Assembly (NCBI GenBank): GCA_030765055.1
Contig: JAUKNK010000320.1
Location: 6,874,501-6,938,500, forward strand
Direction of reading: 5' to 3'
From: Mantis religiosa
Taxonomy: Eukaryota > Arthropoda > Insecta > Mantodea > Mantidae
DNA: 64,000 nt
The notes under the pieces are model-generated. The model made no database searches and was not told the DNA's origin. It saw only the letters and a program-made list of their open reading frames with translations. Below, piece by piece: positions 44,851 through 56,747 of the stretch. The translations under genes were made by a program, and so were the position numbers. The first letter of the stretch is position 1. Each line of letters opens with the position of its first letter.

Positions 44851-46784
44851 TAAACAATGCTATATCAATAGGCCTGTGTATCTGTTCACAAAAGAGAATG
44901 AATTAGCTTAGGGAGTTTCTCACGTTATTAAAAAATACGCGCTTAATCAAGAGTTTCTGTTTGTTGTCAACTACGTACCCAAGGTCTGAATCAGGTGTAG
45001 CGTGCTTCTCTCACCCTTATTTCTTTGTAAACAAACCTAATTCTATGGTCTCGGCGTAGCAAACTTATTAGGTTCGGTGTCTAAGGTTCTTGCCCTGGTA
45101 ATGAGGTTGTATTACTTGTTTAAGAATGCAGATGTAATGCATTAGTTTTGAAAGGATGCGATAGGTAAACTCCAACCGCAGTAAATGGTAGAAAACCATA
45201 TCAAAAGAGAGAAGACAACGTGCTATAGATAAAATAAGCATAATAGCTTTACTTTTGTACGCTCTTTTTGATCCCTTAATCATTTAGTAATGCGACGTTC
45301 AAACTCGTTTTCATATAGTATAGAAACTCCTAACACATGCGAGTAAATATTGGTGAATTAGCCGAAGAATAGAGGATTTCTCCCCATTCCTAGGAAGCAA
45401 AATTAAAGAAATACGTTATAAATGCACACAGTCTGCATCCATTAAGGAAAATAATATGCTCAGTTGTTAATCATGAAATATCTGTTGACTAATTGCTGAA
45501 ATTACAGCGGTCGGAATTTTCTCCTTTTACGTAATTACTTAGCAAGCCTGTTTTTGAATTCAATTATTGCAAAGGAGACACTGGAAAACATAAGCTTTAT
45601 TGAAATATATATCGCATACACAATATGCTGCTGCTCTAAGCAGATTATACTGGTTTTTGTTTCGCTGTCTTTTGCTTTCTCAGTTGCAAAGTTCTAACCA
45701 TCCATATAAAATTCTTGGAAAAAGATTTTCTTACCTTTAAACGCAATTTATGTGAAGTAGCAGCAATTTTCCACTCCATGTCATGTCACAGATAAAGTAT
45801 ACGGGACGTTTAAAACTTGGCATAATTTCAATTAAGCACTCTACAAAAGTATGTAGAACATAGCAAAACTCAATTACATGTGTCCGAAAATGCTTAATTT
45901 ATGAGTTATGGCCCTCAAAACATATTCATTGGAACTTGTAAGCGATAGTTATATTTCTTTACAGAAGACCTACAAAGTGTTCATCTACTACTTGAATATC
46001 AACCTCACTAAACGTGTCCTGGCCACGCGAATGCTTTCCCAAATTTCAGAATTATCGCGTATTTCATCATAGTTTGCTATGAATTCAATTATGAAGGTAC
46101 GCCAAATTAGGCACCGGAGACCAATGCTTATAAATGACCCTATAAGTGACAGGGTTTAGATAAAATGTGTGGTAACCAAGCAATTGGACCATTTCTACCC
46201 CTCCATCGATGAGAAACGTTCTATCCAAACACAAACGAGAGGTAAGACTGAAATGTGCAGGAGCCCATGCAAGTGAGTTTGTTGTAGAATGTCTTCATAC
46301 ACATGAAGTATTATGTTTTTCAGGAACTTTATGTAAGCTTACCCCCTAAGTCTATTTACAAATACAAACTATAATGTTACCAGTCCACAAGTTGAGAGTG
46401 AAACATTCCTATAGATGAGATGTAACAGTTGCATGTGCGTTTTGATGAGCCATAAAATGCTAATTTGTAAATCAGTAATACTTTCTTGTGCGAACTGTGC
46501 TTCATGTGTAGGAAGGTTCCCACTTGCATCATACTGCTGGAGGAAACACTCGAACATGAACTCTCACCTACTCCACAAATAACAAGACCCATACGAGTGG
46601 CATGTGATAAGTTGCGAGAGAAACATTAACATTTTGCAATGCGAATGTTCAGGTTGATAGAATCTCTTCCTTTATATCAGTAGTTGTAGATATTGGTCTC
46701 CCCTCTCCAAACCAGGAGACGTCAACTTTCCGTAAGTGCACAAATGACAACGGAAATATCCAAGTGTCTTATGATTTGGGCACT
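44851..46784. other. unassigned
   Basis: No gene recognised. A sequence gtatacgggacgtttaaaac at 45798 resembles a transposon end and may be the 3' end of the transposase relic that follows. Confidence 0.4.
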
Positions 46785-47360
46785 TCCATTTATAAGTACA
46801 TTTCATTTCTAAAGTTCTGTTTTAGTGCTTCAAATGTATGAGGATTTGTCTTGCAAACCTTGTCTTTCAGGTTACATCACAGTTAAAAATCATGTTGGAT
46901 GTGGTGAGCGAGAAGGCCATACATCAGCACTAATCAGTCCATCTTCAAACACTTCCTAATTTTATTCATGGACTCCTCTACTGTATGGGTAGTAACTGAA
47001 TCTTGTTGACACCACCTATATGATTTCTCTTCTGCAAGTTCATGGTACAACAGGGTCAAAATTTCATTTCGGTATCTCTCTGCATTTACAGTCTGTTAGT
47101 ACAATATTGGACCGATTATGTGTCTAACGCTAATAGCACACCAAACTCCAATTTTCCGGTGATACCGATGTGGATTATCAGAGGCCCAGTACCGACAGTT
47201 ATGACCACCGCTATGAAGTTCGTACCGCTCGCCGTTCCCTATACAGGTTGCGACCGACCTTCTCCCGGCATCCATAAGGCGCACCGCGGAGAGACATTGA
47301 AACCGGTTGTCCAGAGAAAAAATACTTATGAGATATTCGTAAAAGCACATCTATTTACAT
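46785..47360 (-). pseudogene. Tc1/mariner-like DDE transposase relic
   Basis: On the minus strand: RYWASDNPHRYHRKIGVWCA then ISVRHIIGPILY, a frame change, TVNAERYRNEILTLLYHEL, RWCQQDSVTTHTVEESM (QQD box with the second catalytic Asp), and FEDGLISADVWPSRSPHPT (third catalytic region). This is a common insect family. The N-terminal DNA-binding part and the first catalytic Asp are not recognisable. Confidence 0.82.
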
Positions 47361-49756
47361 CATTGTGTACAACATAAAAAATTCTTATATAGTACATACG
47401 GGTTTGTCTCTGGCTGATCTCATAATTTAAATAGGTGCATTGTGGCAACACCCAAGCAATTATAACGCGGATTGTAACATTTCCTGATCGGATGTAAAAT
47501 CATATGCAAATAAAAAATAATTTCTTAAATATCTGAAGACTCTTACTAGACAAAATGCCAAAGCAGGAATTTTACTATAAATTTACTCATTTGCAGACAT
47601 ATTACTAAAACCAATGTACCTTTGAAGCCTTTCAAATGAAACTCATTCTATGATCCGTAAAACAAGATTTAGTTGATTGATAATCTGTTGCAAATTCGTT
47701 AATGATTTCAGCTTGATCTGGCTTCTCTTTTTCCCATGTTTACTGAAGTAGCCCACTGAAATGTAAATGTAAATACTGAAGTAAATGAAGACATGAATAA
47801 GTACACTTCTAGGAAACATACAATGGTGGTACAGCAAATTTAGTTGCTCATCTTTGAAGCACAACAAATATGTTATTCGGATGTCTTCCTTCCTTCCAAC
47901 GTGCTCTGTGTCATGCAGTTACACCTGTTTTGCAGTAATAAGTTGCATTCTACTTGCTCTTGCTACTAGCGCTGCGTTGTATAGCCCTGCCTCTGTTACA
48001 CTGCTCAAGGAAATCGGTACGAACTTCCTAGCTCTAGTTATGAGTGTTGACAGGCCACTGAGGGGGAACCACTCTCACAAGGATAACCGGTGGTGGGAGG
48101 AATGACATAGAGTAGTGTGCGTGTGTGCGTGTGCGCGCGCGCCCTTGCTTATCTATGGCATTCTCAAAGGACAAAACGTTTGCTGCAAGCACGCTCTTTA
48201 CAGTCACAAAGATACATATACATATACTTCGGAGGAGGACACTAAGAGCACTGTCATCTATTTAGATGCACTACTCGTTTTATGGCTCCACTACTCTGCT
48301 ATAAGGGGTGAAGTGGAGAAACTCTAGGAGGCTACAGGGAGCAGGCAGTTAGGTTACAGATGTCCAAAAGTATTTAACATTTCTAGCTCCAAGACCCCTT
48401 CACTACTGCAGTTACCTAAATGGAAGAGGGCAATCAGTCGAGTAAGCAACCCTGTAAGTGACTACGGGAAGCACTCCTTTCTTTGAGGAAGTATCCACGA
48501 ATGCTCTCCGTCACCACCATACATCATGAGACAAATGAAATATTACAAACAACGGAATGAAGTGGGAACGATGGAAAGAAAATCGTGGTAAATCCTAGTA
48601 ACATAGAAATCACTCTAGGATTCAAGCAGGAAAAACCATGAAAACTCTATCACAATGGGAAGTCGACAAGAATGGAACCCACGACTCCCAAATGCGAACA
48701 ATATAGTTTAGCAAGCATGATACACGAGACTCTATTGCCTTATATTTGTATTAAAGAGGATTTGTAAATATATTTTTAATGTTTGTCATTCAGGGATTAC
48801 ACTGGAATTCCGTTTCCAGTGATTTTCAGTTATGAATGAATTATCGAACTGGGTTTGATGGTTTTGGAGATTTTACTCTTAAAGAGCCACTATGCAGAGT
48901 ACAAATAAAGTTTCGTCATATTTTGTTTATATAAAATATCTCACCTTTCCATTTCTCACTGACATTTGAACAATTAGCTTAATTCAACTAGTATTATTTC
49001 CTACATTTACATAACATTTGATACTACCGCTGAAATGATGAGGAAGATACACAAACTTCTACAAAACTATGGTATTTAACATATGGAAACTTCCATACTG
49101 AGAAGTAATGAAAGAGAAATAGAAGTTGCCCGAATATTGCAGACTATACAAAACTGGACAAAAGTAATTGTACACAATGTGCTAAAAATTGAAGGTGAAG
49201 AAATAAAGCAAAAGACAACAGATTAACCTCGTTATGTACAGAGGATGACATGGGAAAACACTCCTTACTCCTTTCAAATGCTGTTGTACCCACCGCAGGG
49301 ATGCGTGATCCTGGAAGAGCCAGGACAATATGCCAGAACTTTGAGGACGTTCCAGCTAATAAGCTTAATATGTGCAGCAGCTGTTGATGGCCCAACTCCT
49401 AACGCCAACTGACTATTCTTTTTTGCTCTATTAGCAGCTTGATAGAAGCTCCTGGAAGGAACGATGGAACTTGCATTATAAAAGCAGACAGACACATATC
49501 TCAGTATCATATTTTTGGGTGGAATGTATCATTTTATTTGCTTACTGTTGGTAAGGGCAAAAGTAAAGCAACTCTATTTATAATTTCGTTTTATGCTTGA
49601 CATTCTAGTATTTTTAAATATTACAGGGCGCTCTTACTGGTTTATTGGAGTAATTGGAGAAATAAATGTATTGTACAAAAATATTCATCGCCGAGATTTC
49701 AGTGGAAATAATCGTTTCGAGATTCATTTGATTAAAAGTAATTCACATTTATAGAT
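47361..49756. other. unassigned, with a GT/GC alternating tract
   Basis: The tract at about 48115-48147 (gtgtgcgtgtgtgcgtgtgc and a gcgcgcgc run) is a microsatellite. Minus-strand frames at 49144-49510 are unrecognised. Confidence 0.4.
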
Positions 49757-49764
49757 AAGATTCT

Positions 49765-50009
49765 GTTTTTTTAATTATTGTAATTTACGTCCTCCTACGT
49801 TGTCATATCGGACGATGAATGAAATGGGTGAAATGCTGCTCAAATGAGCCCAGGGTCCATAGAGCTTAGAGTTACCCGACATTCGTCTTTAAGGATAAGG
49901 GGAAACCCCGGAAAAACCTCATCCAGATAACTCGCCCTGACCGAGATTCGAACTCGGGACTTCTTGAACGTGAGGCAGACATGCTACCACCACGCTACCA
50001 AGGCGGGCG
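49765..50009 (-). mobile_element. tRNA-derived SINE (family 2), complete
   Basis: On the minus strand: cgcccgccttggtagcgtgg (A box), gagttcgaatctcggtcagg (B box), body and a gtaaattacaataatt tail. An 8-bp duplication aagattct lies at 49757-49764 and 50010-50017. Confidence 0.88.
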
Positions 50010-50020
50010 AAGATTCTCTG

Positions 50021-50085
50021 TGTATGTGTGTGGCCATCTGAGTGTATGTGTGTATGTGTACGTGTATGTGTGTTTATGTACGTCG
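50021..50085. repeat. imperfect GT-rich microsatellite
   Basis: Repeated tgtatgtgtgtatgtgtacg-type units directly follow the SINE. Confidence 0.85.
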
Positions 50086-50089
50086 CCCT

Positions 50090-50955
50090 GACAATAGCTT
50101 ACCCCAAAAAATGAAAAGAGGTCAAATGACAAACGTGGTGTTTAAATACAGTATCTTCCAAGAATCGCATTAAGATGTACAGGAAAGCCTCACCAAGAAC
50201 AATTATGTCTACATAGAAATATTCGTGCACATTCTGAGATTTTAAAAAGATACTTCAGTTTTGTTAAAAATATCATGATACGTTTAATATGTTTTCAGAA
50301 TAAATGAAATGTACATCTTGAATTTTCTGAGAATACCGTCTAAAGTCCTCTTTATTCTAAATGACTGGTAAACCGTAGGAGATAGACAAAATCTTACTGC
50401 AAAAAAGAATTAGTTCTCTTGAAAACACTGAATTTATGTCAAACATAGTGTTCTTTGATTTAAATTTTCATATGCTTACGTTCTCAAATCAGAAAATGTT
50501 ATTCGTTTTTCTAACTAATTGGTTATGTGAAGATAACAAAATCTAAGATTACTATCATTTAAAGATTTTATTGGCACATTAATCCTGCTGTACTGCCTTA
50601 TTCCGCTCCCCCCAAAAGAAAGCCATAGGAAAATTCTGTACACGCTTATCTTGATCATCATGAAATGTCTTAGGTATCACAATATGTGCTTTTAAGAATA
50701 GTTTGTACATATGAGTGCAACACAACCAGTTTTCTGTTAAATAAAATACCACATAATACATATTGAATCATTTATTTATTGTATAATTTCATTATGTTAC
50801 AAGCTAAATTAAAGCATAATATTTGATATAAATACACCATATTTAACACAGATTAGCAAAGTTTTCTATGTAGTCACTTCAAAATTTAGAAAGGATGGAG
50901 AAAAGAAGGCACACACAGGGTAAGAATAGGGTTTTATAACTCACTGGGAAAATAT
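50090..50955. other. no gene seen
   Basis: AT-rich sequence with no recognised feature. Confidence 0.35.
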
Positions 50956-50959
50956 TTTC

Positions 50960-51560
50960 TGTTCTCTTTTTCAACATGTGGAATTATTTCTGTGACTCCA
51001 TACGTCGCATTGGAGTATTAAGAATTTCTTGCAAGAGAGCATCATTCGTCATTTTGAATGTTTTTAGAAAAGTTCATCTTTTAGGTAACTCCACATCCAA
51101 AAGGTTGTTGGTCTGAGATCTGGAGATCGCGGTAGCCACTTTTTTTTTGAAAGTGTGCTCTGATGACATGATCGCTAAAGATAGGGTTAATTAATTATTT
51201 TTCAAGTGTTACATGTGGGCTGGATGGTTATCTTGCTTGAAGATAGTATTTTTTATCATATCATTCCTCACTCTAGGAATGGCGGAAGCTCTGTAGCATC
51301 TCATAGTAACACTCGCCATTTACAGTAACAGTGTGGCTCTTACAATTGTCTGATTCGAAGAAATAAGAACCAACAATGAATTGTGACAAAGTAAAGTAGC
51401 TTTTGAATTATGAGCACCCTCTTGAAATAAATGCTGAGCCATTTTTGTGACCAAATTTTGCGATTATCTGTGTTAACACCATTGTTAAGAAAAACTGTGA
51501 ATCGTCTGTACAAAAGCAGCTGTCCAAACAATTATTATTAATTTGAATTTCTGCTAGCAC
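50960..51560 (-). pseudogene. Tc1/mariner-like DDE transposase relic, third family
   Basis: On the minus strand, high to low: SHTVTVNGECYYEMLQSF, then after a break AHFQKKV, and WLPRSPDLRPTTFWMWSYLK followed by DELF (third catalytic region; WPPRSPDLTPCDFFLWGYLK-like in relatives). The DGA-x-HT box is unreadable. Heavily frameshifted. Confidence 0.62.
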
Positions 51561-51968
51561 AAATAAAAGCGATTCACCTGTCGCCGCTTGTCATTTCTCT
51601 GAGTGCAAACGTTAATTTCAGTTTATATGGTTACAGGCAAAGTTGTCTTCTTAGAATTCTCCAAACTGCTATTGTTCATTTGAAGGTACCTCAACACCTG
51701 TGTAGCGTTACTAATTCCACAATTATTATTTCTGCCTACTTCATTATTTGCATGAAGCACCTCAGCAATAGTGACATTATTGATTACCCTGAGACTCCAG
51801 ATTTCTGATTATCAGCAACACAACCTGTTTCCTCAAAATTCAGATTAAATTCCTTAATCCCATTGCTTACACAACATTTTTTTATTTTATCCAATATTTA
51901 AAGTTATAAGATTTATATTGCTTACAACATTTCGGTGTCTTTGAAAGTCCTATATTATGATATTACTT
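51561..51968. other. no gene seen
   Basis: AT-rich spacer. Confidence 0.35.
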
Positions 51969-51978
51969 GGGAAGGGTC

Positions 51979-52619
51979 ACCGAGAGGGATGGCTCAGGCG
52001 GTTTCGTCTGTGGCTCGCATTCGGGAGGCCCGGGTTCGATTCCCGTGACCGACCTACCTGACCCATGGGTTTTTCGGTGGCTTTCCCGGGTCGCTAGGCA
52101 AATGCTGGGTAGGTTAATTACATTCCCCGAATTTACTGTACCTCCATTTCATCTCCATTATCATTTCATATCATCTCTCATCTGGTGGTCTCTTTCAGGG
52201 TTGCAGTGTCGGCGGGTGTCTCGGCGGTGCATTGCAGGATTATATGCTTTGAGGAAGACTATTTCCTCCTCCAGTAGGTCGGTTGCCGGTCTCCGCTCCT
52301 CTGCTGGGACCACTTCGGGACCGCCAGCCGGGACCTGTGGAGCTCGGAGCCGGGACCATTAGGGCTCGGCTGCTGGGCTCGTACCGTAACGCTGTAGGGG
52401 AGCGAGTTCGTAGTCCTGGCCTGTCGAGGAAGGTCTCCATCCCAGTAAACCTTATGGTCCCTGCCCTCTGAACTGTCGTGGCTCTTTGGGTCAGCCGTCT
52501 GTCTCCTTCGCCTCATCCTTCCTCCCGGGGGTGCCCCCACTTGGGGGCATGCCAACAATGGGCCCAGCATGTTGGTCTAAGTACCAAATCCCCTCCGCAA
52601 TGGAATCCCAATCCCACTA
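51979..52619 (+). mobile_element. complete 641-bp tRNA-derived SINE (family 1)
   Basis: It is flanked by a 10-bp duplication gggaagggtc (51969-51978 and 52620-52629), which fixes both ends. The head has an A box (gatggctcaggcggtttc) and a perfect B box (gggttcgattcccgtgacc). A conserved gggtttttcggtggctttcc segment follows, then a ~450-bp GC-rich body and the 3' end ctccgcaatggaatccca. The usual A-rich or short simple tail is absent. Truncated relatives are at 12.4, 17.8 and 27.7 kb. Open frames across the body are incidental. Confidence 0.9.
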
Positions 52620-52764
52620 GGGAAGGGTCGGTACTAGTTTTTGTTAATACTCGATTCTCGATACCGGTGCAAGATATTTTATACGATACCGTTACGATGC
52701 CGTTATTTCTATTTCTAGTTTCAATACACAATAGAATGTTGTGAGGACAGTGCAATGTGAATAA

Positions 52765-53722
52765 AATCAGTATTCATAGTTATCACTTTGGTCTAGACTA
52801 TCACAGAATAACTATTTCCAGTCTAACTAAGGCGGTCTAACCTTTTGGTATTCATAGACGATAAAAAACCTTGGACCAAATAAAGCCGTGGAGCAGCACG
52901 GAGAAATGTTACATGACATAGAAAGGTTCTTCTGCGCATGCGCGAGTCCCATAGAGTGGTAAAAAGATCAGTGTGCCTACACATTTATAAATCTCTGTGG
53001 TAGTTTCACAGATCTTTCTTAATCATTCTAACGGTTGCTGCTGCTGTTTGAGGTTCCGTTAAAAAGTTTGGTGTACTATGAATATGGATAATATGAGAAA
53101 GCATGATATCAATTGGTCAGAGGAAGACAATGTTTTTTGTAGCACAAAGAATAATGAATATTATAGGAAATAAATCCGTGCCGACGAATACAAATGTGAG
53201 AGAGAAGGAATGGAGGGAAATTTATAACGAGTTTGCTGATAATGCGGCTTACTGATACCTGACTAATATCGTGCAGGTTAGTAGTGTTGTCTTGATATCC
53301 TCCTCTTGCCTAATGCCAAAGTACTGTTAGGATTTGAGTGTCAATTGATACTCAGGTGTCGGTTATCCTCCCTGACGTACAGGTTAGGACAAATCATTTC
53401 TATCAGCTTTCTGGCGTTTGCTTTAGTAAACCTGTATCTGCTTTTGAATTTAGTCATCGTACTTCACAATAATTTATGTTTTGGTAGATAAGTTTACCTA
53501 CGTCGTCTGACTTCACGAATTCTACGTACCCCAGCTACATTTATCACTTCATTGTCGTCCATGTTGCAAAGATAGGGTGTCAAAATTTGAGCCGGACCAA
53601 CGTGTTTGTTCCCCGGACTATCGCTAATCCCGGTTTATGAATAAGAAAATCGATGGTCCACCGTTAGTCCACCAGAAGAGGCAAGTTGGTCCGGACCAAG
53701 TGTGATTAGTGACTAATTCTTT
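52765..53722 (+). mobile_element. Harbinger-like DNA transposon, decayed copy 1
   Basis: The element shares several hundred bases with 62746-63632 in inverse orientation, including ggtattcatagacgataaaa and ttcttctgcgcatg. It carries two convergent coding relics: a Myb/SANT-like protein on the plus strand (start 53078, MDNMRKHDINWSEED) and a Harbinger transposase N-terminus on the minus strand (start 53562, MDDNEVINVAGVRRIRE, later KSRYRFTKANARKLIEMI). Two-gene organisation is typical of the PIF/Harbinger group. The catalytic domain is missing. Ends are imperfect (tttggtcta-gac against ggtccggaccaa). Confidence 0.72.
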
Positions 53723-54993
53723 TTAAGGTCTGTAAACTTTGAATTTATTTTCCAATAATCATGTGCACTAGAAAGAGGTGACAAATTGTCGTCTGATATG
53801 CAGCAGGAACTGGTAACTGGCACTGAATTTGACAATTTGTATAATGTAACCGTGCAGCTATATCATTCCAGACCATTTATGGGGCTTTCCAATGTTCCAC
53901 TCAGGCCAATACTATTTTGTAACTTTAAAATAAAATAAAAATGTTATGAATCAAAAGAATACCGAGCAAATTTTCTGAAGTACTGTTCGATGTCCATACT
54001 ATCATGGGTATCGAGGTATCGCAAGTATCGAGATGCCATCACCAGTTATTACGCTCAAAATTGCTCCAAATGATAAAACTACACCTACATTATATTTTTT
54101 TATTTTTTGTTATTTTGCAACTTACATGATTGGCTACTTAAATCAGGCTGTTACTTCAGCTTCATTTATATCTAAACAAACTTCTGTCATTAGGGTTGAG
54201 GGATTCACATAATTGGAAAATTGCAAGCCGACTGCTCATTTGTTTATACTTCCAGGACAATGATCACGCCTCATGATTCTGCGAACAGTAATAATTCCGT
54301 ACATTCTGCGAACATTTTCTTGCGAAGTAGACACACTGGTAAAGTTTAAAATAATATTTGTAACCTGCCTGGCAGGTTTCCATTTTACAGAACATCTTGT
54401 GGCTAAGTGAGAGGCGTATGGAGAAAGCGGCATATGATAGACTGAGATAATGATCATATGATGCAGCCCATTACTACGCATCAAACCCCAGCAAGACCGG
54501 CGCTTTGCCAAAGAGGATCAAGGGAAGCGGTTGCATGGGGTGGAATTAATACATTACCACTCTGCGGAGCCTCTCTCAGAAACTCGGGAGTCTGTTTGTT
54601 TGGAATACGTTAGACCTGTATTTTATGCCTCTCGGGCCTATATCGGGATCTTAGGAGAGGCAACATTGCTCCAGCAAGCTGTAGTCACACCCTCATTTTG
54701 CGAAATATTAAGGCGTGAAGCACGTAACATTAGCTCTTCCTCTTTTTGCTTCTGCTGCAAGAATGAAACATTTAAGCCTTCCTTTTCTGATTTGAGATTT
54801 CCGTGTTTTTTCTCCATCTTCTTTTTCAACGTGTGATTCAGGCATGTGCCCTTCCTTCTCAAAATATCATCCATCAGACAGTTTTAGATCCCGCCGACGT
54901 TTCTTTGCATTCTCCTCCTCTTCCACCTTTTTATTCCTCCGCTATAATTTTAGTTGCGCCGATCCTTATCAGAGGTAAAGGAGCAAACTTAAA
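53723..54993. other. unassigned
   Basis: Frames at 54236-54511 (minus), 54531-54836 (plus) and 54638-54874 (minus) overlap and are unrecognised. Confidence 0.4.
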
Positions 54994-54997
54994 CTAT

Positions 54998-55568
54998 TGT
55001 AACGGGGAGCGATGAAACACCCTGTAACCAGCTGGGAACGGAATGCAGGGGGGAGGCTCGGTTAGCCACACCTCTCCCTCGTTTGTCTTGTGGCGGTGAC
55101 AGACTTGTGGTTAGGGGAAAAACATGACTGGTCGCCTGTTTTCTCTAACCCTGTTTCCCGATCTTTCGGTTACGAGAACATTCTCCTGGTCACTAGAAAG
55201 CGGCGATATTCCGATATAAAGAGGGTTACAGACAGTTAGTGAGTTGAGTTGTTGGTTGTGTTGGTCAATCAGTTGGTTAGTGAGTGTGAGCGAGAAGACA
55301 GTCGCAGTTCTTGGTGTAAGAGTTAGTCAGTGACGTGTTAATGAACGAAAGGGTTGTGCAACGGGACTGTGCGCAACTGTATATGAGTATCGGAGTTTAT
55401 GTAATCGCGAGTACAGTGAAGTTGTAACGGACGAACTGGTAAATTGTAATTGTATGCAGCAAGTAATTTGGTGTAATTGGCAAGTGTTAAACTGTAAGTC
55501 GGTAGAAATAAAGAACATTGTTGAGTGGTGTAATTGGACTTTTTATTCCACGAACCCACAAAGTCACA
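54998..55568 (+). repeat. 5' LTR
   Basis: 571 bp with a TATA-like box (gatataaa 55213-55220), a polyadenylation signal (aataaa 55507-55512) and the tail gaacccacaaagtcaca shared with solo LTRs elsewhere in the window. Confidence 0.95.
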
Positions 55569-55569
55569 C

Positions 55570-55620
55570 TGGTGTCAAGAAGTGGGATAACAAAAGTCAC
55601 ACTGGTGTCAGGAAGCGGGA
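55570..55620 (+). other. primer-binding-site-like sequence, tandemly duplicated
   Basis: tggtgtcaagaagtggg begins 2 bp after the 5' LTR. A second copy of the LTR end plus this site (aagtcacactggtgtcagg) follows at 55594-55620, period 33 bp. The sequence resembles sites used by insect elements primed by tRNA-Leu; that assignment is from memory. Confidence 0.65.
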
Positions 55621-55646
55621 AGATAACATCACCGAACATTACAACC

Positions 55647-56747
55647 ATGGACGCGGCATTGGAAAAATTTTTGGAGAAGATGATGGAAATAAAGGCCGAA
55701 CTAATCTCGGAAATGAAGATGGCAAGTGAAAACCTCGCTGCAAAAATAGAAGCGGCAAGTAACAACATCACCGCAGAATTGAAACAAGTGAAGACGGCCA
55801 ACGACATCACCGCGGAACTGAAACAAATGAAGACGGCCAACGACAACATCACCGCGGAACTGAAACAAATGAAGACGGACAACGACATCACCGAGAAGAT
55901 GGGAGAAATGAAGGCCGAGTTAACCACAGAAATGAGAGCGGCGAACGGCAGCCTGGCCACGGAAATGAGGGCGGCGAACGAGGCTCTCGCCGCAAAGTTT
56001 GAGGAACGTTTGGCCGGCGTGAGGGCCGACAACATCGCAAAACCCCTCACCCGCCTGACGGAGGAAAACCGGCCTTATGTGTGGACGGAGGACGCCGAAG
56101 ACACTTTCCAGCACCCGAAGGAGACCCTGTGCAGTGCTCCAACTTTGGGTTCCCCGCAACCGGGTGGCGCCTTCATTGTGGACACCGACGCTAGTGACCA
56201 TTGCATTGGAGGTGTCCTATCGCAGATCCAGGACGGCCACGAGCGCACAAGAGTGGAAGAGGAGGAGCGTGCCGCAGCAGTCCGAGTAGTTGTGGCAGTG
56301 CCTGCTGAAGGCTGGGATAGCGCAGGCCTGAGGAGGGAGCAGCTGGCGGACGCAGACTTGGGGCCACTCTTGAGGGAAGTGGACGCAGGGACGAGACCGA
56401 CCTGGGAGGACATCGCACCGAGGAGCGCCACCTACAAGTCGCACTGGGCCCAACGGGACTCGTTGAAGACCAGAGTGGGCGTGCTGCTCCGGGTATGGGA
56501 GTCACCCGATGGGAAGGCGCGGAGAAGACAGTTAGTACTTCCCCGGAGCAAGGTCCCGGAAATCTTGGAGGAAGTGCACGCCGGTACTTCAGGAGGACAC
56601 CTGGGAGCGAACCGAATGATTCACAAACTACGGCAGCGCTACTTCTGGCTGAGACTCCGAGCAGATGCTGGTGGTACACCTGGACCGCCTCGCACGCTAC
56701 GATGGGGCTGTTCGAGGGCGAACAGCTTTGAGAAGGGAGCAGTGTAA
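55647..56747 (+). CDS. chimeric gag / reverse transcriptase-RNase H / integrase fragment ORF
   Basis: The frame is open from within the 5' LTR (first ATG 55518), but the natural start is likely MDAALEKFLEKMMEIKAEL at 55647, beyond the primer site. Residues below count from 55518. A coiled-coil gag segment (44-170) includes repeated NDITAELKQMKT units. It passes in frame into the end of the reverse transcriptase (PLTRLTEENRPYVWTEDAED, about 174-195), the start of RNase H (FIVDTDASDHCIGGVLSQ, about 217-234), the pre-integrase linker and the zinc-binding H-x-GHLG segment (about 353-372). The Cys pair of that finger, the polymerase active site, RNase H beyond its first Asp, and the integrase core are missing. 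Near 56660 the frame leaves the old pol tail (VVHLDRLARYDGA in another frame). The stop lies in the 3' LTR. Confidence 0.85.
   Translation: MDAALEKFLEKMMEIKAELISEMKMASENLAAKIEAASNNITAELKQVKTANDITAELKQMKTANDNITAELKQMKTDNDITEKMGEMKAELTTEMRAANGSLATEMRAANEALAAKFEERLAGVRADNIAKPLTRLTEENRPYVWTEDAEDTFQHPKETLCSAPTLGSPQPGGAFIVDTDASDHCIGGVLSQIQDGHERTRVEEEERAAAVRVVVAVPAEGWDSAGLRREQLADADLGPLLREVDAGTRPTWEDIAPRSATYKSHWAQRDSLKTRVGVLLRVWESPDGKARRRQLVLPRSKVPEILEEVHAGTSGGHLGANRMIHKLRQRYFWLRLRADAGGTPGPPRTLRWGCSRANSFEKGAV

Noticed and set aside
47854..48327. two adjacent plus-strand frames
   Set aside because: The second reads through a GT/GC microsatellite and the first has only a hydrophobic stretch; no support for coding.
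48650..48760. possible minus-strand SINE head (gggttccattcttgtcga)
   Set aside because: B box is poor and the body matches neither SINE family in the window.
54531..54836. 101-codon plus-strand frame
   Set aside because: Overlaps equally long minus-strand frames and has no recognisable motif, splice signal or neighbour.
55487..56050. 187-codon minus-strand frame in the LTR element
   Set aside because: It is the antisense of the gag coiled-coil repeats; the plus-strand frame carries the retroviral-type motifs.
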